From assembly GCF_041260155.1 (NCBI RefSeq), contig NC_091943.1, positions 21,514,283 through 21,578,282 on the forward strand: DNA of 64,000 nt. Reading direction: 5' to 3'. A model generated the notes under the pieces. It was not told where the DNA came from and ran no database searches. It worked only from the letters and a program-made list of their open reading frames with translations. The DNA comes from Ptychodera flava (Eukaryota > Hemichordata > Enteropneusta > Ptychoderidae). Shown one piece after another: positions 1-12,599 of the stretch. A program made the position numbers and the translations under genes. Numbering within the stretch: position 1 is the stretch's first letter; every line of letters starts with the position of its first letter.

Positions 1-11
1 TCCTACGTTAA

Positions 12-908
12 GGTAGTATGCACTGGGTAACATTTTGAAAAACATTTTAAATGCCAATGGTCGATATTTAACGTGGCGACTGCGCGCGGATCACGAGATA
101 TCGATAAAAACATGTCCTCAAAAAAGTATAAATTTGAATTCCGGTGGCCCACCTAAATTCAGCTTCCGAACATCGAACGTTCGGCACTGGGGCCATTGTC
201 AACTAGGCTATGGAGTACGAGTCTACGCTGACGCTGCTGTACGCCACAGTACCACTCGCTACGGTGATCGGTCATGCACCATGGGAGAAAGCCGAGTTTT
301 ACTGACTCGGAGAAAAAACGAAAAACAAAGTTTGCTGATTCCACCAGAATTTGCGTAGGTGACTAGCACCGTTACGTGCGGTTGATGCATAGCGGCCGCC
401 GCGTGGTATGCACGCATACCACGCGGCGGCCGCTATGTATCGAACCACGCGTAACTGTGTGGCAGACGACAAAATGTAGTCATCAGAGGCGGCTAATATT
501 TTACACGTAAAAACTGATATCTATGTAGTATTGGTTAAAAATATAATAGAACTGAGTGAAAATAATGCAAACGACGAAAACTAAGGAGAAGTTTCAAAAT
601 GTTAACTTACCTGAAGTGAGGTAATTATGCTGTATATAAAGTCTTCGCAGTGGGAGGTAAATTAATCGCGTCGTTCGAACTTATTATGGACTCCCTAGAA
701 TATCGTCAATCAGCACAACAACAAACCTTCGGGGGATTTCGGGTCATAATCAGAAACGATCATAAAACTTCGAGATGTGAAAAATACGCTCGGGAAATGA
801 TATGTTTTTATCGATATCTCGCGATCCGCGAGCAGTCGCCACGTCACATATCGACCGTCGGCATTAAAAACATGTGTTTTAAAAATGTTACCAAGTGGGA
901 GTGCCTCT
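12..908 (+). mobile_element. MITE family theta, copy 1, with perfect central palindrome
   Basis: TTAA lies at 8-11 and 909-912. The right end TGTTACCAAGTGGGAGTGCC is the inverted form of the left end, whose outermost bases are diverged. It shares most of its sequence with the 25668-26415 copy, including a central hairpin with 24-base arms at 388-411 and 414-437 containing GCGGCCGC. Non-coding. Confidence 0.7.
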
Positions 909-1130
909 TTAACATGAACCACAACAAGTGGCGTATCAGAAAAGAAGTGAACAATTTCTAGTGCCCGAATACCTGTCACCGAGGCGCATTCTACCTAAAG
1001 ATGTAGTGCTACACGGTGATGAACATATTGAGCTTGTAAACGGATTATTTTCTACTCCGATGGCTTAAAAATTGCGTATTGCGTACAATACTGCTGTTGA
1101 TTGTTTTCTACCTTTTACTACATTTGACAG

Positions 1131-1382
1131 ACACAAACACCAACACCATCAATGGAGTCTAAACAACCGGGAGGGCGAGGGCCAGGTCCTGTAACATCTA
1201 GCACGAAGAGAACAATAGAGCCCAACACGTTGGCAATGACATCAATTGACGCCTGACCAATCACGTACACGTTACCGACAGTGGCATCTCCCGGCACCAA
1301 CCAGTCACTGGCAACAGCATCTTCAAAATATATTGCAACAACTCCTTTACCTTCATCGTCAAAGACACAAGGTGCAACAGAA
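1131..1382 (+). pseudogene. Ser/Thr-rich cassette exon, copy 1 (stop codon inside)
   Basis: 252 nt between acceptor tttgacag and donor CAGAA/gtaagt, the same limits as the four other copies. The frame that is open in the others is interrupted by TGA at 1254-1256 (GCC TGA CCA, where others have GCC TCA CAA). If spliced in, it would truncate the product, so this copy is probably dead or skipped. Confidence 0.6.
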
Positions 1383-2719
1383 GTAAGTCATTTGCACTGC
1401 ATGAAAACCGTACAGTACTTATTGTATTAGCATGGATTATTGCCTGTATTTTAGCTGTATAGTGCATCACGGTCACTCCCCAAAATGTGTGGAGTAGCCG
1501 CGAGTGTATATGCAGATGAACACAGTCCAGAGCCATTGCTTATATTTGGCAATTAAACCTGTATTTATGTACACGGACTCATGAGAATTCACGTGTATTA
1601 TTCTGTAATACAGGCAACATAGTGTGAATTTCTCTGTATTATTGCCTTTTGATGCACTGTTGTACTAAATTAATACTGTCCCATTACGTCACCACTGAAC
1701 TGGCTGTATCGTGCAATTGCTGCTTGTTTTGAATATAATGAACACATTCAATGCGATGTTGTCTCTACAACACACCCGAATTTCTAGGAACCAATTAGTG
1801 ATTTTCTCTTAGGCAAAAAATTCAAAATATGAACTGAAAATGTTCACTTGTATAAGTATTATGTCACAATAAATCAACTTATTTCTCTAACATTATTGCC
1901 ATTAGTTTTTAATTTCATTAAAAGTTTTGTTATTAACATAACGAACAATGTTTATCATGTTAAGCACCAAGAATTAAAAAAAACGAATCAGTACTTAGGA
2001 TTGATGCCAATCACAGCGCGGCTGGTCTTAACCCACCCGCTACCGTTGAATTAAAGCCGTAACCTCATTCCAAAAGTGCAGATTCCGCCGGAAATCGCAC
2101 CCAAAAATTGACGAAAGACCGTTTTAGACGCAAAAAGGATTGTAGGTATAAATTCGAAGATGTATTGGAAGCCATCGATTTGGTTTATTGAATAATTGTG
2201 GCTTTCACGAGGCAAATTGGTCTCCCAAGCTTGCGATGCATGCGTATAGCGGCCATTGGGTTTCCTGACTTACTTACATGTGTATCGAGCCTCGCGACTG
2301 TGTATAACACCACTGACGTCGTCAATCGTGCTAAAAACAGGTGTCATTGTAACTTACAGACATATTTTGGTACTAGAAAAATTTAAATTACCCAAGATTA
2401 CCAATACTTAAATTAAAAATAGTCACCTTAACCCTAAGTTAACTCCATGGAGAAAATTAAAGTTTTCAACTTTCGAAAAACTAAGACGGTGAAAAGTTTT
2501 CTTACACCAAGAGCTTTGACATGAACCCCACAATTGGTATAGCAGAACGGAAGACAATATCTGTCACTAAGGTGCATTCTACTGTAAGATGTAGTTTTAC
2601 ATGGTAATGAACATATTGAGCATGTAAACGGATTATTTTGTACTCCGATCGCTTAAAAAGTTGCGTATTGTCTACAATACTGCTGTTGATTGTTGTTTAC
2701 CCTTTCTTCCATTTGACAG

Positions 2720-2971
2720 ACACAAACACTAACACCATCAACGGAGTCTGAGAAACCACAAGGGCGAAAGCCAAGTACTGTAACATCTAGCACGAAGAGA
2801 ACAATGGAGCCCAGCACGTTGGCAATGACATCAATTGATGCCTCACAAATCACGTACACGTTACCGACAGTGGCATCTACCGGCACCAACGAGTCACTGG
2901 CAACAGCATCTTCAAAATATACTGCAAAAACTCCGTTTCCTTCATCCTCAAAGACACAAGGTGCAACCGAA
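2720..2971 (+). CDS. Ser/Thr-rich mucin-like cassette exon, copy 2
   Basis: 252 nt (84 codons, phase 0 at both ends) between tttgacag and CCGAA/gtaagt, fully open. It reads TQTLTPSTESEKPQGRKPST, with NESLATASSKYTAKTPFPSS further on. About 40 percent of residues are Ser or Thr, with scattered prolines and one N-x-S sequon, which is the composition of an O-glycosylated stalk. No domain family is recognised. That it is an exon is inferred from conserved length, open frame and splice sites across copies. Confidence 0.6.
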
Positions 2972-4333
2972 GTAAGTCACTTGCACTGCATAAAAACCGT
3001 ACAGTACTTACAGTATTAGTATGGATTATTGCTACTATTTTAGCTGTATAGTGCATCACGGCCACTCCCCAAAATGTTTGGAGTGACCGTGAGTGTATAT
3101 ACAGATGAATTATAGTCAAGAGTCCATTGCTTATATTCTGTGTTCATCTACAAAGATTCATGTGAATTCACGTGTATTATTCTGTGATACAGGCAATATA
3201 GAGTGAATTTATCTGTATTATTGCCTTCTGATGCAGTGTTGCATTAAATTAACACTGTGCCATTAGGTCACCACTGAACCATCTGTATCGTGCAATTGCT
3301 GCTTGATTTGAATAGAATGAACACATTCAATGCGGTGTTGTCTCTACAACACACCCGAATTTCTAGGAAACAATTAGTGATTTTCGCTCAGACAAAAAAT
3401 CCAAAATATGAAGTGAAAATGTTCTCGTGTTTTAAGTATTATGTCATAATTTTCTATAAATCAACTCTTTTCTCTAACATCATTGCCATTAGTTTTGAAT
3501 TTCATTAAAAGTGTTGTAATTAACATAACAAACAATGTTCATCATGTTAAGCGCGAATTACAAGTCAGTACTCAGAACAGAAGCCAATCACAGCGCAGCT
3601 GACCTTAACACTACCACTACATATACCGTTGCATGAATTCGTAAACTCATGCCGAAAGTGCGGGTCGCGCCGGAAATTGCACCCAAAAATGGATAAAAGA
3701 CCGTTTAGACGCAAAAATGATAACAGATATGAATTCGAAGATGTATTGTAAGCCATCGGTTTGGTTTATTGAATAATTGTGGCTTTTTGTGTGGCAGATT
3801 GGTCTCCGACCTCGGCGATGTGTGCGTATAGCGGCCATTGGGTTACCTGACCTGCCCTTTTTCTAATGCATATATCCACACAGCAGCCGCCGCGTATCGA
3901 ACTACACGCGACTGTGTATAACACAACAGACGTCATCAGTCATGCTAAAGACTGGTGTCATTGTAACTAACAGACAAATTTTGGTACTAGAGAAACGTAA
4001 ATTACCAAAGATTCCAATACTTCAATTAAAAATAGCCACCTTAACCCTGTGTTAACTCTATGGAGAAAATTAAGGTTTTCAACTTTCGAAAAACTAAGAC
4101 GGTGAAAAGTTTTCTTACACCAAGAGCTTTGACATGAACCCCACAATTGGTATAGCAGAACGGAAGACAATATCTGTCACTAAGGTGCATTCTACCGTAA
4201 GATGTAGTGTTACATGGTGATGAACATAACGAGCTTGTAAACCGATTACTTTGTAGTCCGATCGCTTAAAAAGTTGCGTATTGTCTACAATACTGCTGTT
4301 GATTGTTGTTCTACCCTTTCTTCCATTTGACAG

Positions 4334-4585
4334 ACACAAACACCAACCCCATCAAGGGAGTCTGAGAAACCACAAGGGCGAGGGCCAAGTACTGTAACAT
4401 CTAGCACGAAGAGAACAATGGAGCTCAACACGTTGGCAATGACATCAATTGACGCCTCACAAATCACGTACACGTTACCGACAGTGGCATCTCCCGGCAC
4501 CAACGAGTCACTGGCAACAGCATCTTCAAAATATACTACAACAACTCCTTTACCTTCATCCTCAAAGACACAAGGTGCAACCGAA
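4334..4585 (+). CDS. Ser/Thr-rich mucin-like cassette exon, copy 3
   Basis: 252 nt, fully open, phase 0-0. The peptide begins TQTPTPSRESEKPQGRGPST and ends SSSKTQGATE. By eye it is identical to copy 4, and the surrounding 1.6 kb is nearly so, pointing to a recent duplication or gene conversion. Same acceptor and donor as the other copies. Confidence 0.6.
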
Positions 4586-5943
4586 GTAAGTCACTTGCAC
4601 TGCATAAAAACCGTACAGTACTTACAGTATTAGCATGGATTATTGCTTGTATTTTAGCTGTATAGTGCATCACGGCCACTCCCCAAAATGTTTGGAGTGA
4701 CCGTGAGTGTATATACAGATGAATTATAGTCAAGAGTCATTGCTTATATTCTGTGTTCATCTACAAAGATTCATTTGAATTCACGTGTATTATTCTGTGA
4801 TAAAGGTAACATAGTGTGAATTTATCTGTATTATTGCCTTCTGATGCACGTGCATTAAATTAACACTATACCATTAGGTGACCACTGAACCATCTGTATT
4901 GTGCAATTGCTGCTTGATTTAAATAGAATGAACACATTCAATGCGGTGTTGTCTCTACAACACACCCGAATTTCTAGGAACCAATCAGTGATTTTCGTTC
5001 AGACAAAAAATCCAAAATATGAACTGAAAATGTTCTCGTGTTTTAAGTATTATGTCACAATTTTCTATAAATCAACTCTTTTCTCTAACATCATTGCCAT
5101 TCGCTTTTAATTTCATTAAAAGTGTTGTAATTAACATAACAAACAATGTTCATCATGTTAAGCGCGAATTACAAGTCAGTACTCAGAACAGAAGCCAATC
5201 ACAGCGCAGCTGACCTTAACACTACCACTACATATACCGTTGCATGAATTCGTAAACTCATGCCGAAAGTGCGGGTCGCGCCGGAAATTGCACCCAAAAA
5301 TGGATAAAAGACCGTTTAGACGCAAAAATGATAACAGATATGAATTCGAAGATGTATTGTAAGCCATCGGTTTGGTTTATTGAATAATTGTGGCTTTTTG
5401 TGTGGCAGATTGGTCTCCGACCTCGGCGATGTGTGCGTATAGCGGCCATTGGGTTACCTGACCTGCCCTTTTTCTAATGCATATATCCACACAGCAGCCG
5501 CCGTAATTCGAACTACACGCGACTGTGTATAACACCACAGACGGCATCAGTCATGCTAAAGACTGGTGTCATTGTAACTAACAGACAAATTTTGGTACTA
5601 GAGAAACGTAAATTACCAAAGATTCCAATACTTCAATTAAAAATAGCCACCTTAACCCTGTGATAACTCTATGGAGAAAATTAAGGTTTTCAACTTTCGA
5701 AAAACTATGACGGTGAAAAGTTTCTTACACAAAGAACTTTGACATGAACCCGCACAAGTGGTATAGCAGAAAGGGAGACAATATCTGTCACTAAGGCGCA
5801 TTCTACCGTAAGATGTAGTGTTACATGGTAATGAACATATTGAGCTTGTAAACCGATTACTTGTACTCCGATCGCTTAAAAAGTTGCGTATTGTCTACAA
5901 TACTGCTGTTGATTGTTGTTCTACCCTTTCTTCCATTTGACAG

Positions 5944-6195
5944 ACACAAACACCAACCCCATCAAGGGAGTCTGAGAAACCACAAGGGCGAGGGCCAAGT
6001 ACTGTAACATCTAGCACGAAGAGAACAATGGAGCTCAACACGTTGGCAATGACATCAATTGACGCCTCACAAATCACGTACACGTTACCGACAGTGGCAT
6101 CTCCCGGCACCAACGAGTCACTGGCAACAGCATCTTCAAAATATACTACAACAACTCCTTTACCTTCATCCTCAAAGACACAAGGTGCAACCGAA
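5944..6195 (+). CDS. Ser/Thr-rich mucin-like cassette exon, copy 4
   Basis: 252 nt, open, phase 0-0, indistinguishable by eye from copy 3. It contains the sequon NES and a TTTTPLPSSS run. The next unit downstream is interrupted by two transposons. Confidence 0.6.
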
Positions 6196-7249
6196 GTAAG
6201 TCACTTGCACTGCATAAAAACCGTACAGTACTTACAGTATTAGCATGGATTATTGCTTGTATTTTAGCTGTATAGTGCATCACGGCCACTCCCCAAAATG
6301 TTTGGAGTGACCGTGAGTGTATATACAGATGAATTATAGTCAAGAGTCCATTGCTTATATTCTGTGTTCATCTACAAAGATTCATGTGAATTCACGTGTA
6401 TTATTCTGTGATACAGGCAATATAGAGTGAATTTATCTGTATTATTGCCTTCTGATGCAGTGTTGCATTAAATTAACACTGTGCCATTAGGTCACCACTG
6501 AACCATCTGTATCGTGCAATTGCTGCTTGATTTGAATAGAATGAACACATTCAATGCGGTGTTGTCTCTACAACACACCCGAATTTCTAGGAAACAATTA
6601 GTGATTTTCGCTCAGACAAAAAATCCAAAATATGCACTGAAAATGTTATCGTGTTATAATGTCACAATTTTCTATAAATCAACTCTTTTCTCTAACATCA
6701 TTGCTATTAGTTTTTAATTTCATTAAAATGTTGTAATCAACATAACGATAATGTTTATCAGGTTAAGCGCCAATTTAAAAACGAGTCAGTACTCAGAACA
6801 GAAGCCAATCACAGCGCGGCTGACCTTAACCCTACCACTACATATACCGTTGCATGAATTCGTAAACTCATGCCGAAAGTGCGGGTCGCGCCGGAAATTG
6901 CACCCAAAAATGGATAAAAGACCGTTTAGACGCAAAAATGATAACAGATATGAATTCGAAGATGTATTGTAAGCCATCGGTTTGGTTTATTGAATAATTG
7001 TGGCTTTTTGTGTGGCAGATTGGTCTCCGACCTCGGCGATGTGTGCGTATAGCGGCCATTGGGTTACCTGACCTGCCCTTTTTCTAATGCATATATCCAC
7101 ACAGCAGCCGCCGCGTATCGAACTACACGCGACTGTGTATAACACAACAGACGTCATCAGTCATGCTAAAGACTGGTGTCATTGTAACTAACAGACAAAT
7201 TTTGGTACTAGAGAAACGTAAATTACCAAAGATTCCAATATTTCAATTA

Positions 7250-7659
7250 CAACCCTTTTCAGAATTAGAGCGCGAAGCCACTGCAGTGAACTGCAATAAA
7301 ACTGCTCACACTAATTAGTTTCAGCTGTAGCCAGCTGGCAAAGTCCACAACATTGTATGTCCCATGCAGACAGTTTGTCTGGGGAAGTTGAAATAAAAAA
7401 CACTTGTACATGGACCAGTGCATGGTAATGTTACATTGTATCTTAATCTTGAACACAGGGTGCCAATCGTAAACTCTCATTTACAACTCGAGCCTCAGAC
7501 AGAGCTAGTTTTGCCTTTGTACAAGCAGCCTTTTTGATCTTTATCAAGTAGCCTTGTTCAACACCAAAGTGGCCACGGTTACAGCTGAAACTAATTCATG
7601 TAAGCAGTTTTATTGCAGTTCACTGTAGTGGCTTCGCGCTCTAATTCTGAAAAGGGTTG
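7250..7659. mobile_element. 410-bp MITE with TA target duplication
   Basis: Inverted ends of about 75 bases (CAACCCTTTTCAGAATTAGA at the left, mirrored at the right), flanked by TA at 7248-7249 and 7660-7661. The uninterrupted site is seen in the neighbouring tandem unit (caattaaaaatagcc near 5636), which proves the TA duplication. TA duplication suggests the Tc1/mariner group, though this is inferred from the site alone. Confidence 0.85.
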
Positions 7660-7677
7660 TAAAAATAGCCACCTTAA

Positions 7678-9306
7678 GGCTGCGTTCACAAAAAACGATT
7701 AGGGGGGGGGGGCTGGAGGAATTCAGGGGGGGATTCGAAATTGTTTGGGGTAGTAGAGGGGGGGGGGGGGACTTGAAAATTTTGCTCTACCTGTAGGGGG
7801 GGACTTGAAAATTTTTGGTTCCCTTTTGTGTTTTACATTTTCCTATTCCAAGTTTTTGTAGATAATTCAATGAAAAATGAATACCATTTTTAATGTCATC
7901 ATAGTAATAATTTAACAAAATTTAGAACCATTTTGTCACATTTCATGACTTGTATCTCGAAAAAATCTAAATGTGTGGTTTGTCGTAAAAAACAAACTTG
8001 AGCCTCCAAACCTGGGCAGAAGCTGCAACTGTTAATGATTTCTGCAATATTTCTATGCAATGGAACAACTATAGTTTCCTGCTATCTCCCTACAGCATGC
8101 GCAAACACACAATATTTAGTTTGTCAACAAAGCCTGTATATATAAATATAAATACGTATTTGGTGATAATTTAATTGGAGTCCAGGCTGACAGTCAGTTG
8201 TCAGTGTTTTAATGCATGGTACACATATATAGGCTGTGATAGCATAGCTGAATACTAGACAATTCAACATGCTGTAGGGAGTAGAACAAGAATGCAGTTG
8301 TAAAACTGAACAAAAATATTGCCAAATTATCAAAGTTAATACAGCTACTGCCTACGGGTAGTGTCACTATCATTAATGCTGTCCTCCTGCAGTGTCACTG
8401 TCACTGCATACCTGATCAGTGCAAGAGATAGCTCTGACTCTGATGTACATGCAGAAGAGTTTGGGTCAAATGATGCTCATGACAGTGAAACATACTTGTA
8501 CACAAGATCAGGCCAGAGAGCAACACATGGAAGAACACATAGAAATATTTGAATTCTGGCATATGAGAATAATCAAATACGGGTATTAAAGAAAAAGATG
8601 GGGTCACCATGCTTGATTTTCTAAATTTTCACATTCTTGTATAAAATGTTACAGAATCTGATGTAAAACTTTGAACAGTAAGACTAAAAGAAAAAATATG
8701 TGACCAAATGGAATTATTTATTTTTTAAACAAATTTAAAATTATTACACCCAAAATTTCAGAGATTAAAACATTTATTTGATGAAACATTTTACCTTCCA
8801 GTGTTGTCAATTTTGAGTAGCATCTAATCCATATATGTCTTGTAGTTTTGAAACAAATTTTGGTAGGTCACTGTGCAATATGGCAATTAGCCAAAATTCA
8901 CAATTTTCCTACTCTCTCATGATTGTCATTTGTGTGCTCTTCAGCAGGAGCAATTGACCTGGCCAGAGTTGGATTAACTCATGTTGGCTTTTAGACCAAT
9001 AAATCTAAAAAATTCACTGATGCATTTTATGAACTTGCCTTGGGAATATGACTATAGAAAGTGCTAAAACAGGTTGTGTTGAACACCTGTGAGCGGAACG
9101 GCGCTATACATGTTTATTTTTTCTGCGCTCACTCCTTTACAAATATGCGGGCCTGTGATAGTTGGGGGGGACTTGAAAAATTTTGACCATATAGAGGGGG
9201 GGCATTTGAAATTTTTTTGGGGTACTTAGGGGGGGATCTGAAAAAAAATAAGATTTCAATCGAAATTCCTCCAGCCCCCCCCCTATCGTTATTTGTGAAC
9301 GCAGCC
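7678..9306. mobile_element. 1.6-kb foldback element, TAA target duplication, G-rich ends
   Basis: Ends GGCTGCGTTCACAAA and TTTGTGAACGCAGCC, flanked by TAA at 7675-7677 and 9307-9309. The empty site ccaccttaaccctg is preserved in sister units. Just inside each end lies a run of G (or C) of 7-11 bases. A 3-bp TWA duplication suggests PIF/Harbinger. No transposase frame is found; the internal ORFs are short and AT-rich. Confidence 0.8.
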
Positions 9307-9599
9307 TAACCCTGTGATAACTCTATGGAGAAAATTAAGGTTTTCAACTTTCGAAAAACTAAGACGGTGAAAAGTTTTCTTACACCAAGAGCTTTGACAT
9401 GAACCACAACAAGTGGTATAGCAGAAAGGAAGACAATATCTGTCACTAAGGCCCATTCTACCTTAAGATGTAGTGTTACATGGTGATGAACATAACGAGC
9501 TCGTAAACCGATTATTTTGTACTCCGACCACTTCAAAGAGTTGCGTATTGTCTACAATACTGCTGTTGCTTGTTTTCCACCTTTGACTGCATTTGACAG

Positions 9600-9851
9600 A
9601 CACAAACACAAACCCCATCAAGGGAGTCTGAGAAACCACAAGGGCGAGGGCCAAGTACTGTAACATCTAGCACGAAGAGAACAATGGAGCCCAGCACGTT
9701 GGCAATGACATCAATTGACGCCTCACAAGTCACGTACACGTTACCGACAGTGGCATCTCCCGGCGCCAACGAGTCCCTGGCAACAGCATCTTCAAAATAT
9801 ATTGCGACAACTCCGTTAACTTCATCGACAAAGACGCAAGGTGCAACCGAA
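9600..9851 (+). CDS. Ser/Thr-rich mucin-like cassette exon, copy 5
   Basis: 252 nt, open, phase 0-0, more diverged than copies 3 and 4 (for example SQVTYT and SSTKTQGATE), with intact splice sites. It is the copy nearest the receptor kinase IPT exon, 3 kb downstream on the same strand. It ends in phase 0, which would fit the alternative IPT acceptor at 12885. Confidence 0.6.
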
Positions 9852-10017
9852 GTAAGTCATTTGCACAGCATGAAAACTGTGCAGTACTTATAGTATTAGC
9901 ATGAATTATTGCCAGTAAATCGTGCATCGCGGTCACCCAACAAAATATGTGGAGTGACCCAGAGTGCATATGCAGATGAATACAGTCAAGAGTCCATTGC
10001 TTATATTCGGCAAGTAA

Positions 10018-10203
10018 AGGTATACAGTCACCTGTATTCTAAATATGCCCATATATGGTCAAAGGGGAGTTCCTTGGTATTCAAAATGCCCACGTGAGGG
10101 CGCTTTTTAATAAAAAAATCGGCCACCCACTTAAAATCTGCTTTGTTAGATTTTCTATTTCCATGGTCACCGTGGGAAAATTCGAACAGGTGACAGTATA
10201 CCT
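10018..10203. mobile_element. MITE family beta, copy 1
   Basis: 186 bp with inverted ends AGGTATACAGTCACCTGT and ACAGGTGACAGTATACCT, followed by TTAA (left side GTAA). Other copies are at 12600, 27016 and 31022. The internal palindromic phrase tatgcccatatatggtca is shared. Confidence 0.8.
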
Positions 10204-11190
10204 TTAAGCCTTTATTCATGTACTCGGACTCATGTGAATTCACGTGTATTACTCTGTGATACAGGCAACATAGTGTGAATTTATCTGTATTATTGCCTTT
10301 TTGTGCAGCGTTGCATTAAATTAACACCGTGCCATTAGGTCACCACATCTGTATCGTGCAATTGCTACTTGATTTGAATATAATGAACACATTCAATGCG
10401 GTGTTGTCTCTACAACATACCAAGGTCTCGTACGTACATATGGAGTATACTCTGTGTCCTTTTTACGCCACTGAGATTGTCTGTAGGTTGTAATTCTTGA
10501 AAATGCCAGAGAAGTAAAACATTACAGCCCCTAGCATCATCCTTCTTGCTCGAGGGGGGGGGGAGGCAATGCCTCAGAGGGTCGCCGGATATCGAATCAA
10601 TCCGGTCACCTCAATTTCTAGCAAACAATCAGTGATTTTCAACCAGGTAAAAACCCAAAATTTTCAACTAAAAATGTTCACGTGTTTAAGTATTATGCCA
10701 GAATTTTCTATAAATCAACTCTTTTCTCTAATATAATTGTCATTGGTTTTTAATTTCTTTAAAAGTGTTGTAATCAACATATTATGTTGATTACAACATT
10801 AAATGAAAAATGTTCATCATTTTAAGCGCCAATTTAAAAGCGAGTCAGTACTCAGGATAGCATTCCAATCACAGCGCGTCTGGTCTTAACTCTACCGCTA
10901 CTGTTGCATAAAAATCGTAAACTCATGAATTCACGTGTATCATTCTGTGATACAGGCAACATAGTGTGAATTTATCTGTATTATTACCTTTTGGTGCAGC
11001 GTTGCATTAAATTAACACCGTGCCATTGAGTTTAAGGAAACCAGGGCAACTGATTTCAACTCCCAATGACACGATACGACACACAAGTTCATATGACGCC
11101 ATAAGTCTAAATTTCAAGCAGAATCTCTGATTGCATCAAGTAGGCTTAATCAACAGTTAAGTGGCTACGGGTGTAACTTTAGCCATCTTA

Positions 11191-12298
11191 GGGAGCATTC
11201 GTTTTTTTACGGGGAGGGGGGTTGGTGGAAATCAGGGGGGTTGACTTTTTCGAAACCGTTTTTAGGGGGGGGGAGTTAAATTTTACAATCAGTGATTGGA
11301 AGGAGGGGTCAAATTTTACAAAGGTTTGTATGGAGTTTTGGAAAAAAATTGACTTTGGAATTTCACTGAAATGTTGCTTGGTCCTCCATACATAATCTAT
11401 GAGTAGTCTATAAGAAGCAATTTTCTTTTAAATACAAAACTAGCTAAATCTGTGTATTTATAGACTCTTGATTATTTATATTTATGTACTTGATCAGAGA
11501 AGGGTAGTTACCGGTGCATGTGTGGGCAAGAAATTTGATTTTGGAATTTTGCCGAAATGTTGATTCAGTATACATGTTGGTCTATGAAGAGACTATGAAT
11601 AATTTTTTCCAATGCAAAACTAGGTAAATCTGTGTATTTATGTACTCTTGATTATGGATATTAGTGTACTTGATTAGACTAGGGCGATTACAAGTTCATG
11701 TGTGTGCAAGAAATTTGATTTTGGAATTTTACCAAAGATGTTTATTTTCTGTACATTGTGGTATGTGAGAAAACTTTGAATATATTTTGACAACACAAAA
11801 CTAGCTATAAAAATCTGTGCTTAAAAAAAGTTTGACAATTGATATAAATGTACGAGACAAGAATATTATATTTGAAAGAGCAGATCTGAAAAACCAATAT
11901 GATATTGGAATTTCACCCAGTGATTATTTGTAAAGTTCAAAAAGGATTCTTTGAAAGTTCACAGGTCAAATGGGAAATTATAAGTCAATTAAGATATTAT
12001 GGATATGGACTGTGAAATCTGAGGAAGGGTCGTTGGTTTTTGAGCATGAAAATTGGGGTGGGTAACTCTTTTTCCTGCAAACACTTTTGAAGGACCTAAT
12101 TTTTCAGCACAGGCCCATAGGGTGCGAAGGGTTAATGAATCAAATCTGATGATTTTTTGTTTTGGGGGGGGGTCACATTTTACGATTGATGAACCGGGGG
12201 GGGGGTCGAATTTTAGAAATTGGAGGGGGTAGCTTTTTACAATTCATTTGTTCTTAAGTTCCACCGACACCCCCCCCACGTAAAAAACGAATGCTCCC
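11191..12298. mobile_element. 1.1-kb foldback element with internal minisatellite
   Basis: Ends GGGAGCATTCGTTTTTT and the inverse, flanked by TTA (11188-11190 and 12299-12301), with G-tracts just inside. The interior consists of about four copies of a roughly 183-base repeat, marked by gattttggaattt near 11350, 11535, 11715 and 11900. No coding frame. Related to the element at 52015. Confidence 0.75.
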
Positions 12299-12599
12299 TT
12301 ATTAATTATGCGAGCCGCGCCCATCAAAAACTAAATAGTTCTTGCCATTCCCAAAGACAACATATGTATCAGACTTCATTCTGACTAAAAATATTGTATC
12401 GAGAGACAGACAGACAGACAGACAGGCCACAGAACCTGTTTTTCTCGAGGGTCTATGGACAGACAGAGACACAGAAGTCTGTGCGACAACAGCTCATGTA
12501 TGTATAAGTCTACTGCTATTACGGTACGGTACATGAGCAAACGTAGCCGACATGCCTCTTTTATACATTCATTCATGCAATTTTGACCGGTAACATTAA

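Larger units (their letters stand above)
1000..11030 (+). repeat. Tandem array of five 1.6-kb units
   Basis: Exon starts at 1131, 2720, 4334, 5944 and 9600 give spacings of 1589, 1614, 1610 and 3656. Subtracting the two inserted transposons and their target duplications (412 and 1632) from the last gives 1612, so the unit length is constant. Besides the exon, each unit carries the same intronic sequence, including a remnant of MITE family alpha (for example near 2430-2590, 4045-4200, 5650-5800 and 9307-9460). The array decays after about 10,900. Confidence 0.85.

Noticed and set aside
3565-7059. Recurring 63-codon minus ORFs (MAYNTSSNSY and MAAIRTHRRG) in units 2-4
   Set aside because: They recur because the 1.6-kb unit is repeated. 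No matching splice sites or start context, and the frame is broken in unit 1.
8361-8552. 63-codon ORF (MSLSLMLSSC)
   Set aside because: Lies in the non-coding interior of the 1.6-kb foldback element, with no domain.
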